From Variimorphobacter saccharofermentans (GTDB lineage Bacteria; Bacillota; Clostridia; Lachnospirales; Lachnospiraceae), in NCBI RefSeq assembly GCF_014174405.1, contig NZ_JACEGA010000001.1:2385001-2449000 (forward strand): a stretch of DNA of 64,000 bases, in the 5' to 3' direction. Each line of letters starts with the position of its first letter. Positions within the stretch are counted from its first letter, which is position 1. Below the pieces are notes generated by a model. It had not been told where the DNA came from. It was given only the letters and a program-made list of their open reading frames with translations, and ran no database searches. The translations under genes and the position numbers were made by a program. Below are positions 17,639-26,241 of the stretch, one piece after another.

Positions 17639-18973
17639 TTATATGCCTAATAACCAAGTAGCAATTGAGAAATAGATAATAAGAACTACAGCATCAACAA
17701 TAGTAGTTATCAATGGGCTTGCCATAATTGCAGGATCGATTCTTAGTTTTTTAGCCATAATTGGTAATATCCCACCTACAACTTTTGCAAATAAAACTGT
17801 AAAAAACAAGGTGATAGTTACAGTAACAGATATTAACAATTCTGTCTTTTCAAAACAAAATAATCTAATAAAATTAACAGAAGATAAAACTAAGCCAACA
17901 AGGAAGCCTACTTTGATCTCCTTCCAAAGAACTTTTAAAACATCCTTTAGATTTATATCCCCTAATGCTAATCCTCTTATTATGAGGGCTGATGATTGAG
18001 AGCCCGCATTTCCACCTGTGTCCATGAGCATTGGAATAAATGATGTAAGTACCAAAACCGACTGTAATACATTATCATATTTTCTAATAATTCTTCCAGT
18101 AATAGTTGCAGAAATCATTAAGATTAAGAGCCAGATTATCCTATGCTTTGCTAATACCAGTGAACTAGTTTTCAAGTATTCTTTTTCTGAAGGCTGTATT
18201 GCAGCCATCTTCTGAAAATCTTCAGTATTTTCCTGATCTATAATATCTATAATGTCATCTATTGTCACTATTCCAACTAATCTGCATTCCTGATCAACTA
18301 CTGGCATTGACAGGAAGTCATATTTTTTAAATAACGATGCAATTTTTTCCTGATCATCATAAGTGTTTATATATACAACATCTCTTTCCATTATGTCCTT
18401 CAATATTATTGAATCTTCACTTAATATTAATTTTCTTATTGATATGACTCCTTCAAGCTTTCTTTTGTTATCAATAACATAACAAGTATTAATTGTTTCC
18501 TTGTCTACCCCTGTTTCCTTGATATGCTGTATTGCTTGTCTTACACTCATTTCCTTTTTCAGATCAACAAACTCTATTGTCATTATACTGCCAGCTGAAT
18601 CTTCAGGATAATTTAAAAATTGATTGATTAGTTTCCTTGTTTCTTCATCAGTGTTTTTAATAACCTTCTTAACTATGTTTGACGGCATTTCTTCTAAAAA
18701 GTCAATTGTATCATCAAAAAATAGTTCATCCAGAATATTCTTAATTTCTTTATCTGTAATATACTCAATAATGAATTTTTGCAGTTCATTAGGTATATAA
18801 GAAAAAACACCTGATGCAATCTCTTTAGGCAGTATCCTAAATACTATTATAAGTTTCTGATGATCTAACTCTTCAAAAAGTTGTGCAATATCAACTACAT
18901 TCATGTGTACAATTTTTTCTCTTACATCGGCATATTTACCCTGCTCAATAAGATTAAGAATCAATTCTTTCAT
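17639..18973 (-). CDS. mgtE: MgtE-family magnesium transporter
   Basis: A 444-residue Mg2+ channel. The N-terminal superhelical domain (1-125, LFEELDHQKLIIVFRILPKE) is followed by two CBS domains (about 135-255; FVDLKKEMSVRQAIQHIKE and GIVTIDDIIDIID) and a membrane domain with five segments including MLMDTGGNAGSQSSALIIRG, the conserved MgtE pore block. The start at 18973 follows AAAGGAGG; the open frame to 19009 overlaps a small upstream reading frame. In this family the CBS and N domains close the channel when internal Mg2+ is high. I found no M-box riboswitch upstream, but a 29-codon reading frame sits directly before the gene. Confidence 0.95.
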   Translation of the reverse strand: MKELILNLIEQGKYADVREKIVHMNVVDIAQLFEELDHQKLIIVFRILPKEIASGVFSYIPNELQKFIIEYITDKEIKNILDELFFDDTIDFLEEMPSNIVKKVIKNTDEETRKLINQFLNYPEDSAGSIMTIEFVDLKKEMSVRQAIQHIKETGVDKETINTCYVIDNKRKLEGVISIRKLILSEDSIILKDIMERDVVYINTYDDQEKIASLFKKYDFLSMPVVDQECRLVGIVTIDDIIDIIDQENTEDFQKMAAIQPSEKEYLKTSSLVLAKHRIIWLLILMISATITGRIIRKYDNVLQSVLVLTSFIPMLMDTGGNAGSQSSALIIRGLALGDINLKDVLKVLWKEIKVGFLVGLVLSSVNFIRLFCFEKTELLISVTVTITLFFTVLFAKVVGGILPIMAKKLRIDPAIMASPLITTIVDAVVLIIYFSIATWLLGI

Positions 18974-18987
18974 TGTATAGTCCTCCT

Positions 18988-19077
18988 TTAATAATGCCAC
19001 TCTATCCAATCGGTAGTTATGGCATTTGGTTCATTATTTTTTTTATTTATATATCTTGGTAAAGGTTCAGAATCCAT
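18988..19077 (-). CDS. Small uORF, possible leader peptide of mgtE
   Basis: A 29-residue frame, MDSEPLPRYINKK at its start and TTDWIEWHY at its end, with a strong GGAGGTGG site and an ATG at 19077. Its stop overlaps the AAAGGAGG ribosome site of mgtE, 14 nt before the mgtE start. The position and the acidic/proline-rich start (SEPLP) are similar in kind to proline-containing leader peptides of enterobacterial Mg2+ transporter genes, which act on translation or termination; homology is not claimed. It is too short for gene finders. It could also be a small membrane-associated partner of MgtE, though it has no hydrophobic stretch. Confidence 0.6.
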   Translation of the reverse strand: MDSEPLPRYINKKNNEPNAITTDWIEWHY

Positions 19078-19688
19078 AACTACCACCTCCAATTCTTTTG
19101 TAAATCTATGCTTATTAAAATAAGGATATTAGAGAAAAGCATAAAGGCCAAAGGTACTATAAATAATATATACCTTCTATAATCAATATTGAGTTAATTA
19201 ATATTTGATAGGGGAAATAACACGAATATTACATTTAGAGAAATGCATAAAATGAGAACAAGAAAGTAGTTCTTAACATATCCTTACTAGAGAAGGATAT
19301 CGTATGCCAGTTCTATATTCACATTATTAAATGCATTATTCTCCATAGTTCATTACTACTATCTGATTCCATTCTTCTTACCTCCGAATATTTATATATT
19401 TCCAAAGCAACCTTCCAATATGAACTTGACAAAATCCTTTAAATAACTCATTTATTCAAGTTATGAATTTGAAAGAATTTCAAATTCATTCTACATTGTA
19501 TACATATAAATGTCAATCAATTTAGTCCTTGTTAGCAGTTATACCTATTGCTTACTTGTTTAATGATATTTTAAAAGGCTCTTCTAGCTATCGTATAGGT
19601 TTATATTAATTTATATAGTCGTCTATATCTTGCTAATGATTTTTACTATCATGCTAATTCAGCGTTACATTTAGGCTATATATTCAAA
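19078..19688. other. 611-nt gene-free region upstream of the mgtE uORF
   Basis: No convincing gene is present on either strand. It holds a hairpin of 11-bp perfect arms with a 3-nt loop at 19464-19488, and a second one near 19280-19300 (ATATCCTT/AAGGATAT). I do not see the conserved M-box riboswitch blocks. The promoter of mgtE is probably here. Confidence 0.5.
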
Positions 19689-20396
19689 CTAACGTAAAAC
19701 AATTTTTTGTAAATACGGGCGATACTTATCCAAGTCCGCCGAAGAAAAAGGCTTCCCATGTGAAGGATATATGACCCTGGCTTTCGCTTTAATCATTATA
19801 TCCCATGAATTGCAATAATCATCCAGATTTTCAATCCATATTATATTCCGATTTACACTTGGGAAACCATTCATTGCTGCATCTCCACAGAATAACTCAC
19901 CATCTTCAGATAAAAGGCCAATGGAATCTGATGTATGACCCGGAAGTGCCAGTATTTTTAAAGGGATATCCTGTTCCATTAACGGTTGAGTGGTACCATC
20001 CCAAATAGTTGCCTGCTTAGACACATCTATCGCTGGAAACTCATGCTTCCCTTTGCCAACAAGACGCATACTTTCTACAAAGACTTTTGCCAATACCCCG
20101 GAGCAACCTCCTATCCGTTGATTATGACCGCTCAATAGCCTTTCCACGAAATGAGTATGAACAATCAACTGTGCATCCGTTGCATTCATTAATTCTCCGA
20201 GAAAACCCGCATGATCATCATGAGCATGAGTTAAAAAGATATAATTTATGTCTGAAATGTCAATTGAATGAGCAGCAAGTCCATTGACAAATCTTCTAAA
20301 ACCTCCAGGATACCCGGTATCAATAGCAAGCCATCCTTTTGGCGTCAGTAAAAGATAATTATTTGCTATCCTATTTCCAATATTAATCATTTTCAA
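19689..20396 (-). CDS. Metallo-beta-lactamase-fold hydrolase
   Basis: A 235-residue MBL-fold protein. Metal ligands: THAHDDHAG (HxHxDH), the later LPGHTSDSIG histidine, GDAAMNG aspartate and the final YPSHGKPF histidine. Such proteins hydrolyse lactones, thioesters or other substrates; the sequence does not say which. The start is uncertain: TTG at 20396 stands 10 nt from AAAGGA, whereas the internal ATG at 20390 is farther. It is monocistronic, about 250 nt after the esterase terminator upstream. Confidence 0.8.
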   Translation of the reverse strand: MKMINIGNRIANNYLLLTPKGWLAIDTGYPGGFRRFVNGLAAHSIDISDINYIFLTHAHDDHAGFLGELMNATDAQLIVHTHFVERLLSGHNQRIGGCSGVLAKVFVESMRLVGKGKHEFPAIDVSKQATIWDGTTQPLMEQDIPLKILALPGHTSDSIGLLSEDGELFCGDAAMNGFPSVNRNIIWIENLDDYCNSWDIMIKAKARVIYPSHGKPFSSADLDKYRPYLQKIVLR

Positions 20397-20583
20397 TATT
20401 TACACGTCCTTTTCGTTAACAGATGTATGTATGACATGAAGTATTATTTTGCCATACTTTACCATAAGTATACTGTTAGAGAACTTTATTATCATTAACA
20501 TAGGTTAATAATTATTCTTTTTCTGATCTTTAATTCTGGCTTACATAATGTCACTGTCGCTACAATGTAAACTTATTAAAGCA

Positions 20584-20627
20584 AGAAACCTGAAGGACAT
20601 GCACTACTACTTGTCCTCCAGATTTCT
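20584..20627 (-). terminator. Terminator of the esterase gene
   Basis: Arms 20584-20599 and 20612-20627 pair over 16 nt with a few G-U or mismatched positions and a 12-nt loop. It lies 18 nt after the esterase stop on the minus strand. Confidence 0.6.
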
Positions 20628-20645
20628 GTGTTTTGATAAATACTA

Positions 20646-21563
20646 TTACAGGATGCTACGGATCCAACCAGTCACTCCTTCTGGCAGCCTCTCATCATAT
20701 GCCCGTCCGTCATCGAATATCAGATTTGAGTGTACTGCATTTACAATACAGTGCTGCCCCATTTCGACACCAAAATTGATTGATGCAACTCCTCCATCTG
20801 AATTTCTAACCCACTCTGGGAAATAGCATATACAGTTTTCCATCTTTTGAAGTTCTTCTTCCACACATGAAAGAAATTCATCAAACGGAACAAGTTCATC
20901 TCTTCTGCCATGGGTCAGAAGTAACTTGACTTTTTTGGATTTTAATAGATCAATTTCATCTTTATTTGGCGCATAGCTTGCTCCCATAGGTACAAATCCG
21001 TCATATTCGTCCGGTGATTTCATAAGAAGTTCCCAAATAAATGATCCTCCTCTGGAATTACCAAAAATGATAGTCTTTGATATATTTTTTATCTCTGACT
21101 TTATCTTCCCAATCAAATTCATACATGGTGTAATATAGTCATCACACCATCCACCTTCCATATTACCTTCTGGCATTCTCTTCTCATTTGCGACTGGAAT
21201 GAGGATGTAAGCACCTCCCCCCATGCTTTCCTGATAAGCTTCGGAAGCATACAACTCGCCACCACAATAGTTTATGCAGAGTTCCCCAACCAGTGAATTA
21301 CCTGCTCCGTGGAAAAACACCAGCAATGGATACTGTTTTGACGCATCCTTTCCATTCTTCACCGGGTCATACAAATAATAAGTAATATCTCCTACCGTAT
21401 CACATGGAAAAACATATTTCTCGTATAGAGAAAAATACTTTCCCGGAGTATAAGATGGTGAATTACTTATAAAATCCCCCGGTGCCATTTCATCCTGCCA
21501 CGGAGCTTTCACATTATCCTCTTTTTTCTCTTCCTGAATCATTGAATCCTTATTTTCTGCCAT
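20646..21563 (-). CDS. Alpha/beta-hydrolase esterase (feruloyl or polyester esterase-like)
   Basis: A 305-residue hydrolase. Oxyanion segment PLLVFFHGAGN near residue 85, nucleophile elbow FGNSRGGSF (Gly-Asn-Ser-Arg-Gly) near 185, acid RRDELVPFDEF and base histidine in VEMGQHCIVN. This is the layout of the esterase group containing polyhydroxyalkanoate depolymerase-like and feruloyl esterases. The first 30 residues are highly charged and there is no signal peptide. The start at 21563 follows GGAGGAGA. The substrate is not predictable. Confidence 0.8.
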   Translation of the reverse strand: MAENKDSMIQEEKKEDNVKAPWQDEMAPGDFISNSPSYTPGKYFSLYEKYVFPCDTVGDITYYLYDPVKNGKDASKQYPLLVFFHGAGNSLVGELCINYCGGELYASEAYQESMGGGAYILIPVANEKRMPEGNMEGGWCDDYITPCMNLIGKIKSEIKNISKTIIFGNSRGGSFIWELLMKSPDEYDGFVPMGASYAPNKDEIDLLKSKKVKLLLTHGRRDELVPFDEFLSCVEEELQKMENCICYFPEWVRNSDGGVASINFGVEMGQHCIVNAVHSNLIFDDGRAYDERLPEGVTGWIRSIL

Positions 21564-21709
21564 TCTATCTCCTCCAATCAAGATAAATACTCATTCGATA
21601 TTATATAAATGATACCATAGAATTCATATCTATGAAAGCATGTGTGTAAGAGTTTGAATAAATATAAACTCAAATATTGGGGAACCGTATTATGAAAGGA
21701 GGTAACATT

Positions 21710-22758
21710 GTGAAAAAAAATATTGTAGGATTATTAATAATTTTACTATGCTTCTTTGCATCATGTAGAACAGAAGAACCAATTCTTCCAGAAGAGCCTG
21801 CTCTTCCCCAAGTATCTACTCTTCCTGAAGATATTACAGAAATCCCCCCCCTACAGAAATCGTTACACCAAAGGTATCCGCCGATGAGGAGAAGTTTTTA
21901 CAGCTATTTGAGGAATGTTATAAAAAATATGAAAAGGAAGGACTCGGTGTGGGTTTTTCCTATGGAGAGCTTCGAGATATTTATTATAAGCACCATGACA
22001 ATGAAGTGATTAAGAATTTATTTTTCTTTATCAGAGCTTGTAACTATTATTATGTAGCAGATATCTTAGAGGATGAGAGTTCCAGAAAGTCAGGAAAAAA
22101 AGAAGCCGCAAAAATAGACCCTAATTATGATGGTCCCTATGCAAAAGAGGTAGTTACCTTTGCAAAAAATCTGCTTGGAGACTCCTATTCTGAGTTATCA
22201 AAAATAGCTATTAAAGAAGAGGAGAATTATTGGAACTTAACCATAGAAGAAAAAAAGGATATTGTAGAATATATAGATGATAATTACCTGGATATAAACT
22301 ATAATGTACTCTGTCAAGAAATTGCTGATAAATACGGGATTTCAGAAGAACATGTTGCTTTAATAGAAATTGATGTTGATGAATTCTATACTCTAGAAGA
22401 AGAAAATAAGGATGATTATAAAGATTATTATAAAGATGATAATAAATTAGATGATATAACAGATAATGATTATACTTCACCCTATATTGATTATGACGCC
22501 ACTTTAGAATATGGTTCCGGTTCTGTTGTAATAGCCAATAGTAAAAATGATTTGGATAATTTCTTAAAATCTGTTGATCAAGGTCATACAGCTGCCATCG
22601 AAAATATGGTTAACAAGGGACTGATCGCGTATGTCTCCAGAGGTACTAAAGTAGCGATTATGGAAGAAAAGATTACTGTTACTAAAGTTCTTATACTAGA
22701 AGGTCTATATGAGGGCGTGGAAGCCTGGACCATAAGAGAAGCTGTAAAAGAAAAATAA
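21710..22758 (+). pseudogene. Lipoprotein gene interrupted at a C8 tract
   Basis: GTG start at 21710 after AAAGGAGG, signal peptide IVGLLIILLCFFASC with lipobox cysteine, then a Pro/Glu-rich linker (ILPEEPALPQVSTLPED). At 21844-21851 a run of eight C breaks the frame; with one more C the frame continues as PTEIVTPKVSADEEKFLQLF into the long downstream frame 21949-22758, which is acidic and Tyr/Asp-rich. The full product would be about 349 residues and surface-anchored. The later part has no family I recognise. The break could be phase variation, a recent mutation or a sequencing error in the homopolymer. Confidence 0.7.
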
Positions 22759-22801
22759 GTATCAATAAATAATAAAAATAATAATTACTTAACGATACGA
22801 A

Positions 22802-22855
22802 TGCTCCCTTCAAGGTATACAAGTGAGATAAACACTCGATACATTAAAGGGAGCA
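22802..22855. terminator. Hairpin after the lipoprotein gene
   Basis: Arms TGCTCCCTT (22802-22810) and AAGGGAGCA (22847-22855) enclose a long loop of about 36 nt that has a small inner stem. It stands 44 nt after the lipoprotein stop. No clear U-run follows. Confidence 0.4.
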
Positions 22856-22924
22856 CATGATATAGGTCACCTCTTAACACAGGGTAAAAATGTGTTATTT
22901 GATGAAGGGCTATTATATAAATTA

Positions 22925-22949
22925 TGAGCGCCATAGATCATGGCGCTCA
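22925..22949 (-). terminator. Terminator of the GNAT gene
   Basis: Arms TGAGCGCCAT (22925-22934) and ATGGCGCTCA (22940-22949) pair perfectly around a 5-nt loop, 12 nt after the acetyltransferase stop on the minus strand. Confidence 0.65.
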
Positions 22950-22961
22950 CATACATACATT

Positions 22962-23396
22962 TTAGATTACTTTGTACATAAACAGAACATGCTCTCCGTC
23001 ACAGAAACCGTTTTTATGATAAAAACCTGGCGCTTGCGAATAACGATTCGTAGTTAAAGTAAATCCAGCTAATCCTCTTTCTTTTATGTAGCCTTCAACT
23101 GTATTCAAAAGAGCGGTTCCATATCCATTTCCTTGCTGCTCAGGTGATACAAACATCTCCTCAACAAATATTTCGTTGTTGTTCCACCATGTTTTTTCAC
23201 GGCAAAGTATCGCACCTTTTACTTCATTATCAATTAGCAAAGTAAAGCCAATAAAGTTTTTAAAATCGATAATTTCTTTGAGATATTCCTTTGCTTTCTC
23301 AAAAGACCAAAAGCATTCCCATGTTTCATTATTGTAGACCGACATGAGTATTCTTGCACATGACTCTAAGTCCGATTCCTCAAATTTTCTTATCAT
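22962..23396 (-). CDS. GNAT-family N-acetyltransferase
   Basis: A 144-residue single-domain GNAT. The acetyl-CoA-binding block is EQQGNGYGTALLNTVEGYIK with VEEMFVSP before it, and the C-terminal part has YHKNGFCDG. The start at 23396 follows GGAGG; the longer frame reads through that site. GNAT proteins acetylate amines of antibiotics, polyamines, peptides or proteins; nothing in the neighbourhood points to a substrate. It is one of two complete GNAT genes and one relic in the first 26 kb. Confidence 0.8.
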   Translation of the reverse strand: MIRKFEESDLESCARILMSVYNNETWECFWSFEKAKEYLKEIIDFKNFIGFTLLIDNEVKGAILCREKTWWNNNEIFVEEMFVSPEQQGNGYGTALLNTVEGYIKERGLAGFTLTTNRYSQAPGFYHKNGFCDGEHVLFMYKVI

Positions 23397-23578
23397 ATTA
23401 ACCTCCACTTTTTAGGAGAGCAAGATTTTTGCTCCCTCCCGTTTAAATAAATAACTATTTTTTCATAACACATCTTCATTTCTTTTTAATACTTATAATG
23501 CTAACGCACCATAAATATTAATTTAAAATGATAGCCCACCATTCAGAAATCTCATGAACAGCAGGCTTATCATCTTCT

Positions 23579-24469
23579 TTATTGCTTCTTTATAATCGGT
23601 ATCCAAAGCTCCGCTTTTTTATTATCATATTTTTCAATGACTGGACGCCCTGGTGCTTGTTCATATCCAGATGTCGGAAACCAGTTCACATATAGATCAT
23701 TGTAACATTTAACTATTACAGAACGATCTCCATCAAGTGGAATAGTTACAATAACCCATGTTGTTAACGGTACGTCTAATATTATAAACTGTTCACTTAC
23801 TCCCGTATCCGGCATTTCCCATCCATACATGAAGTATTTGTTCCCTGCTTCGTCCCAGAAATGAATAGCATGAAGTAAGTGTATATTTGAAACATCCCAC
23901 TCACCTTTTGCTACCATTTCCCGTGCTTTACCTGGAAATCCAGCTGCAATATTCGTTGCATCATGGCTGCCATTTTCAATTACTCTGTCTGCATGTTCGG
24001 CAAACTTTTTAGGATCCCAATCGTCTATCGGAACAGCATCCATTCCAAACAATTTAAAGGACGGTGTTTCAACTATTTGATATTGCATCGCTTCACCCCC
24101 GTTTAGAATAAATTGAAAAGAGATCGGCGGGTATGCCATGAGTGGAACGCGATTTGCGCGCACTTTTGACGGCGTCACACCATGCATCAACTGAAAAGCG
24201 CGAGTGAAAGAGGAATGTGTTTCATAACCATACTTCAATGCGATATCTGTAATCTTCGTATCAGAATTCTGAAGCTCAAAGGCAGCTAATGTTAACCTTC
24301 TTCTGCGGATGTATTCAGATAATGGAATACCAATTAGAGAGGAAAACATCCTTTGGAAATGATATGATGAGCATTTCGTTTTTTTAGCCGCTGTATTCAA
24401 ATCAATATCACCGGCCAGATTTTCTTCGATGTATTCAATCGCACTTTCAAAATCAGATGCAAATGACAT
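23579..24469 (-). CDS. AraC-family regulator with GyrI-like effector domain
   Basis: A 296-residue regulator. Residues 8-105 form the AraC double helix-turn-helix (YIEENLAGDIDLNTAAKKTK, then RMFSSLIGIPLSEYIRRRRL and IALKYGYETHSSFTRAFQLM). Residues 125-296 form a GyrI-like ligand domain (MQYQIVETPSFKLFGMD at its start, ELWIPIIKK at its end). This is the SoxS/Rob-related architecture common in Firmicutes. The start at 24469 follows GGAGATG; a longer frame to 24589 carries another 40 residues, with no ribosome site seen. It may autoregulate or sense a small lipophilic compound; target genes are unknown. Confidence 0.85.
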   Translation of the reverse strand: MSFASDFESAIEYIEENLAGDIDLNTAAKKTKCSSYHFQRMFSSLIGIPLSEYIRRRRLTLAAFELQNSDTKITDIALKYGYETHSSFTRAFQLMHGVTPSKVRANRVPLMAYPPISFQFILNGGEAMQYQIVETPSFKLFGMDAVPIDDWDPKKFAEHADRVIENGSHDATNIAAGFPGKAREMVAKGEWDVSNIHLLHAIHFWDEAGNKYFMYGWEMPDTGVSEQFIILDVPLTTWVIVTIPLDGDRSVIVKCYNDLYVNWFPTSGYEQAPGRPVIEKYDNKKAELWIPIIKKQ

Positions 24470-24692
24470 ATTAGCATCTCCTTTCAACTTGGAGTATAGC
24501 AAATAAAGACTTAATTTGCTGTTCATTTCATGCCCCATTTTGTATAATGGATAAAGCTCATGAATGAAATCAATCCCGTCCAAGGTCATAAGAACGCCTC
24601 TACATCAGATATAAACCCTAATACCTTCCGCCCCATAATTAAATTCTCTATAATTGCTCTATCCAAAATATTAGCTTATTTAAACTCTTGTT

Positions 24693-25107
24693 TTACTCCC
24701 TAGTTTCTAAAAACATACCTGCATTATACCAAAAATGAGTATTTTTCTTATCCTCCACAATATATATCTCACACTCATTTCCCAATTCTTCTGCTTTTCT
24801 ATAAAAAAATTCAGCACATGAGAAATCAATCAATCCATCATGTTAACTCTGTATGAGTAGCATAGGAATATTACTACTATCAATAAGCGAACATGGTTCT
24901 CCTTGAGTTCTGTCATAATCTTTTTCAAACCATATATTGTCTTAGAATTTCACCAACATATATATCTGCTTCATATGGATAAGAATAATTACAATAATTG
25001 GCTACTATATTCGCAGTTTCACTAAATAACTCATAAGTCGATATTAACGCAGAAATCATATCCTCATTGTCATAATGAGAAAAGCATAAATTTGCCCTGT
25101 TCAATTG
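24693..25107 (-). pseudogene. Alpha/beta hydrolase remnant with frameshift and stop
   Basis: Three frame segments line up on the minus strand: SALISTYELFSETANIVANY and YPYEADIYVGEILRQYMV (about 24930-25107), then DNIWFEKDYDRTQGEPCSLI and NIPMLLIQS in another frame, an in-frame stop, and HDGLIDFSCAEFFYRKAEEL ending at 24693. The aspartate of HDGLID and the later HFWYN histidine are the final catalytic blocks of alpha/beta hydrolases. The N-terminal half is not visible. At least one frameshift and one stop make it non-functional. Confidence 0.6.
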
Positions 25108-25160
25108 AATTTTTCATTTAGTTCACTTTAGTGAAAGAAAATGAAGCTATAATAATACAA

Positions 25161-25802
25161 CTAAAATTCATTAATTTTTGATGACATCGCTGCTTCGAGA
25201 AAAGTCTTTGGAGCTTTAGCAAACCGCAATTTTTCATAATCTTTTTGTAGCATATATTTCTTTAGAATAGGCATACATTCAGCAAAATCATTTTGTCTAT
25301 ATCCTATGATTGGGTCAGTTAAAATTTCAAAACCAAAATCGGAATATAATTTTATTGCACGAAAGCTGGATGGCTGTGTATGGAGGTAAACGGGATAATC
25401 CATCTCTTTAATATCATTCATAACAAAAGAAAGTAATGCTCTCCCAATACCTAATCCCTCAAGGCTTTTAACAACTTTAAACCAGTGTATGGTAGTTATT
25501 TTATCATAAGCTTTCCATGCAAAACATGTTCCGATAGGAGTATCATTTTTATCACAAACGTATAAACACTTATCAAAAAACAAGCTTTCCTTATCTTTAT
25601 AGACATCCTCGAAATATTTAGTCATAAAGTATTCATATTCTTTTGCGGTTTCCCTGTCATCAAAGGGCATCCCTTTCCAAATACCTAATTCCTTTCTTCT
25701 ACATGCTCTAATATGATACTCATCAGTTAATTTTGATAGGGCACTGGTATTAATTTTTTTGCACATCATAAATAAATTTTTATCCGGAATTTCATTTTCC
25801 AT
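25161..25802 (-). CDS. GNAT-family N-acetyltransferase
   Basis: A 213-residue GNAT. The acetyl-CoA loop is VVKSLEGLGIGRALLSFVM near residue 120, preceded by TTIHWFKV, and the C-terminal block is SFRAIKLYSDFGFEILTDP. ATG at 25802 is chosen; an upstream GTG at 25811 is in frame and the AAGGTG site allows either. Substrate unknown. It is followed upstream by a fragment-rich stretch before the first group II intron. Confidence 0.8.
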   Translation of the reverse strand: MENEIPDKNLFMMCKKINTSALSKLTDEYHIRACRRKELGIWKGMPFDDRETAKEYEYFMTKYFEDVYKDKESLFFDKCLYVCDKNDTPIGTCFAWKAYDKITTIHWFKVVKSLEGLGIGRALLSFVMNDIKEMDYPVYLHTQPSSFRAIKLYSDFGFEILTDPIIGYRQNDFAECMPILKKYMLQKDYEKLRFAKAPKTFLEAAMSSKINEF

Positions 25803-25869
25803 AGCCTTCACCTTAATTAGAATTTATTATTATAAGTTTCACTATTTGTAACAAACACGAATCACTTTC

Positions 25870-26098
25870 TTAAATACATACTACTTGCGTGTTACTGATG
25901 CTAGCTATTACTGTTTGCATAGAATAGAAAACTACAGTTAAGAAGATACCTCCGGCCAATGAGTTTCCATCTATATATGAGCCCGGTAGTAATAATATAT
26001 AATTAATTATAACTGGTAGAAACAATGCTACTACTGAAACAAAAATTATTCTCCATACAGATTTTATACTCTTTATATACCGCTCGCTCCCTCAGAAT
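25870..26098 (-). pseudogene. Fragment of an integral membrane protein
   Basis: A frame of about 75 codons without a start codon reads IKSIKSVWRIIFVSVVALFL, PVIINYILLLPGSYIDGNSL and AGGIFLTVVFYSMQTVIASI to a stop at 25870. Two hydrophobic segments suggest the C-terminal end of a membrane protein; a stop lies just upstream in frame. The family is not recognised. It may be a coincidental open frame, but the hydrophobic pattern argues for a relic. Confidence 0.35.
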
Positions 26099-26241
26099 TT
26101 ATACTAATCCATTTTACAGCATCTACCAATTATTTTCAATCATATCTATAAAAAGGCTTCAATCCAATCATTATTAAATACAGAAAGTCTTGAAGCCCAT
26201 GATTTCAAGCCATGTAAGGCATATTTATTTATCTTTTCGTG

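Noticed and set aside
19078..19688. M-box (ykoK) riboswitch before mgtE
   Set aside because: The conserved GAGG/CUCC-type core and the three-stem order were not recognisable; only short hairpins were seen.
22211..22480. 89-codon minus-strand frame in the lipoprotein gene
   Set aside because: Antisense of an acidic Tyr-rich coding region, no ribosome site and biased composition.
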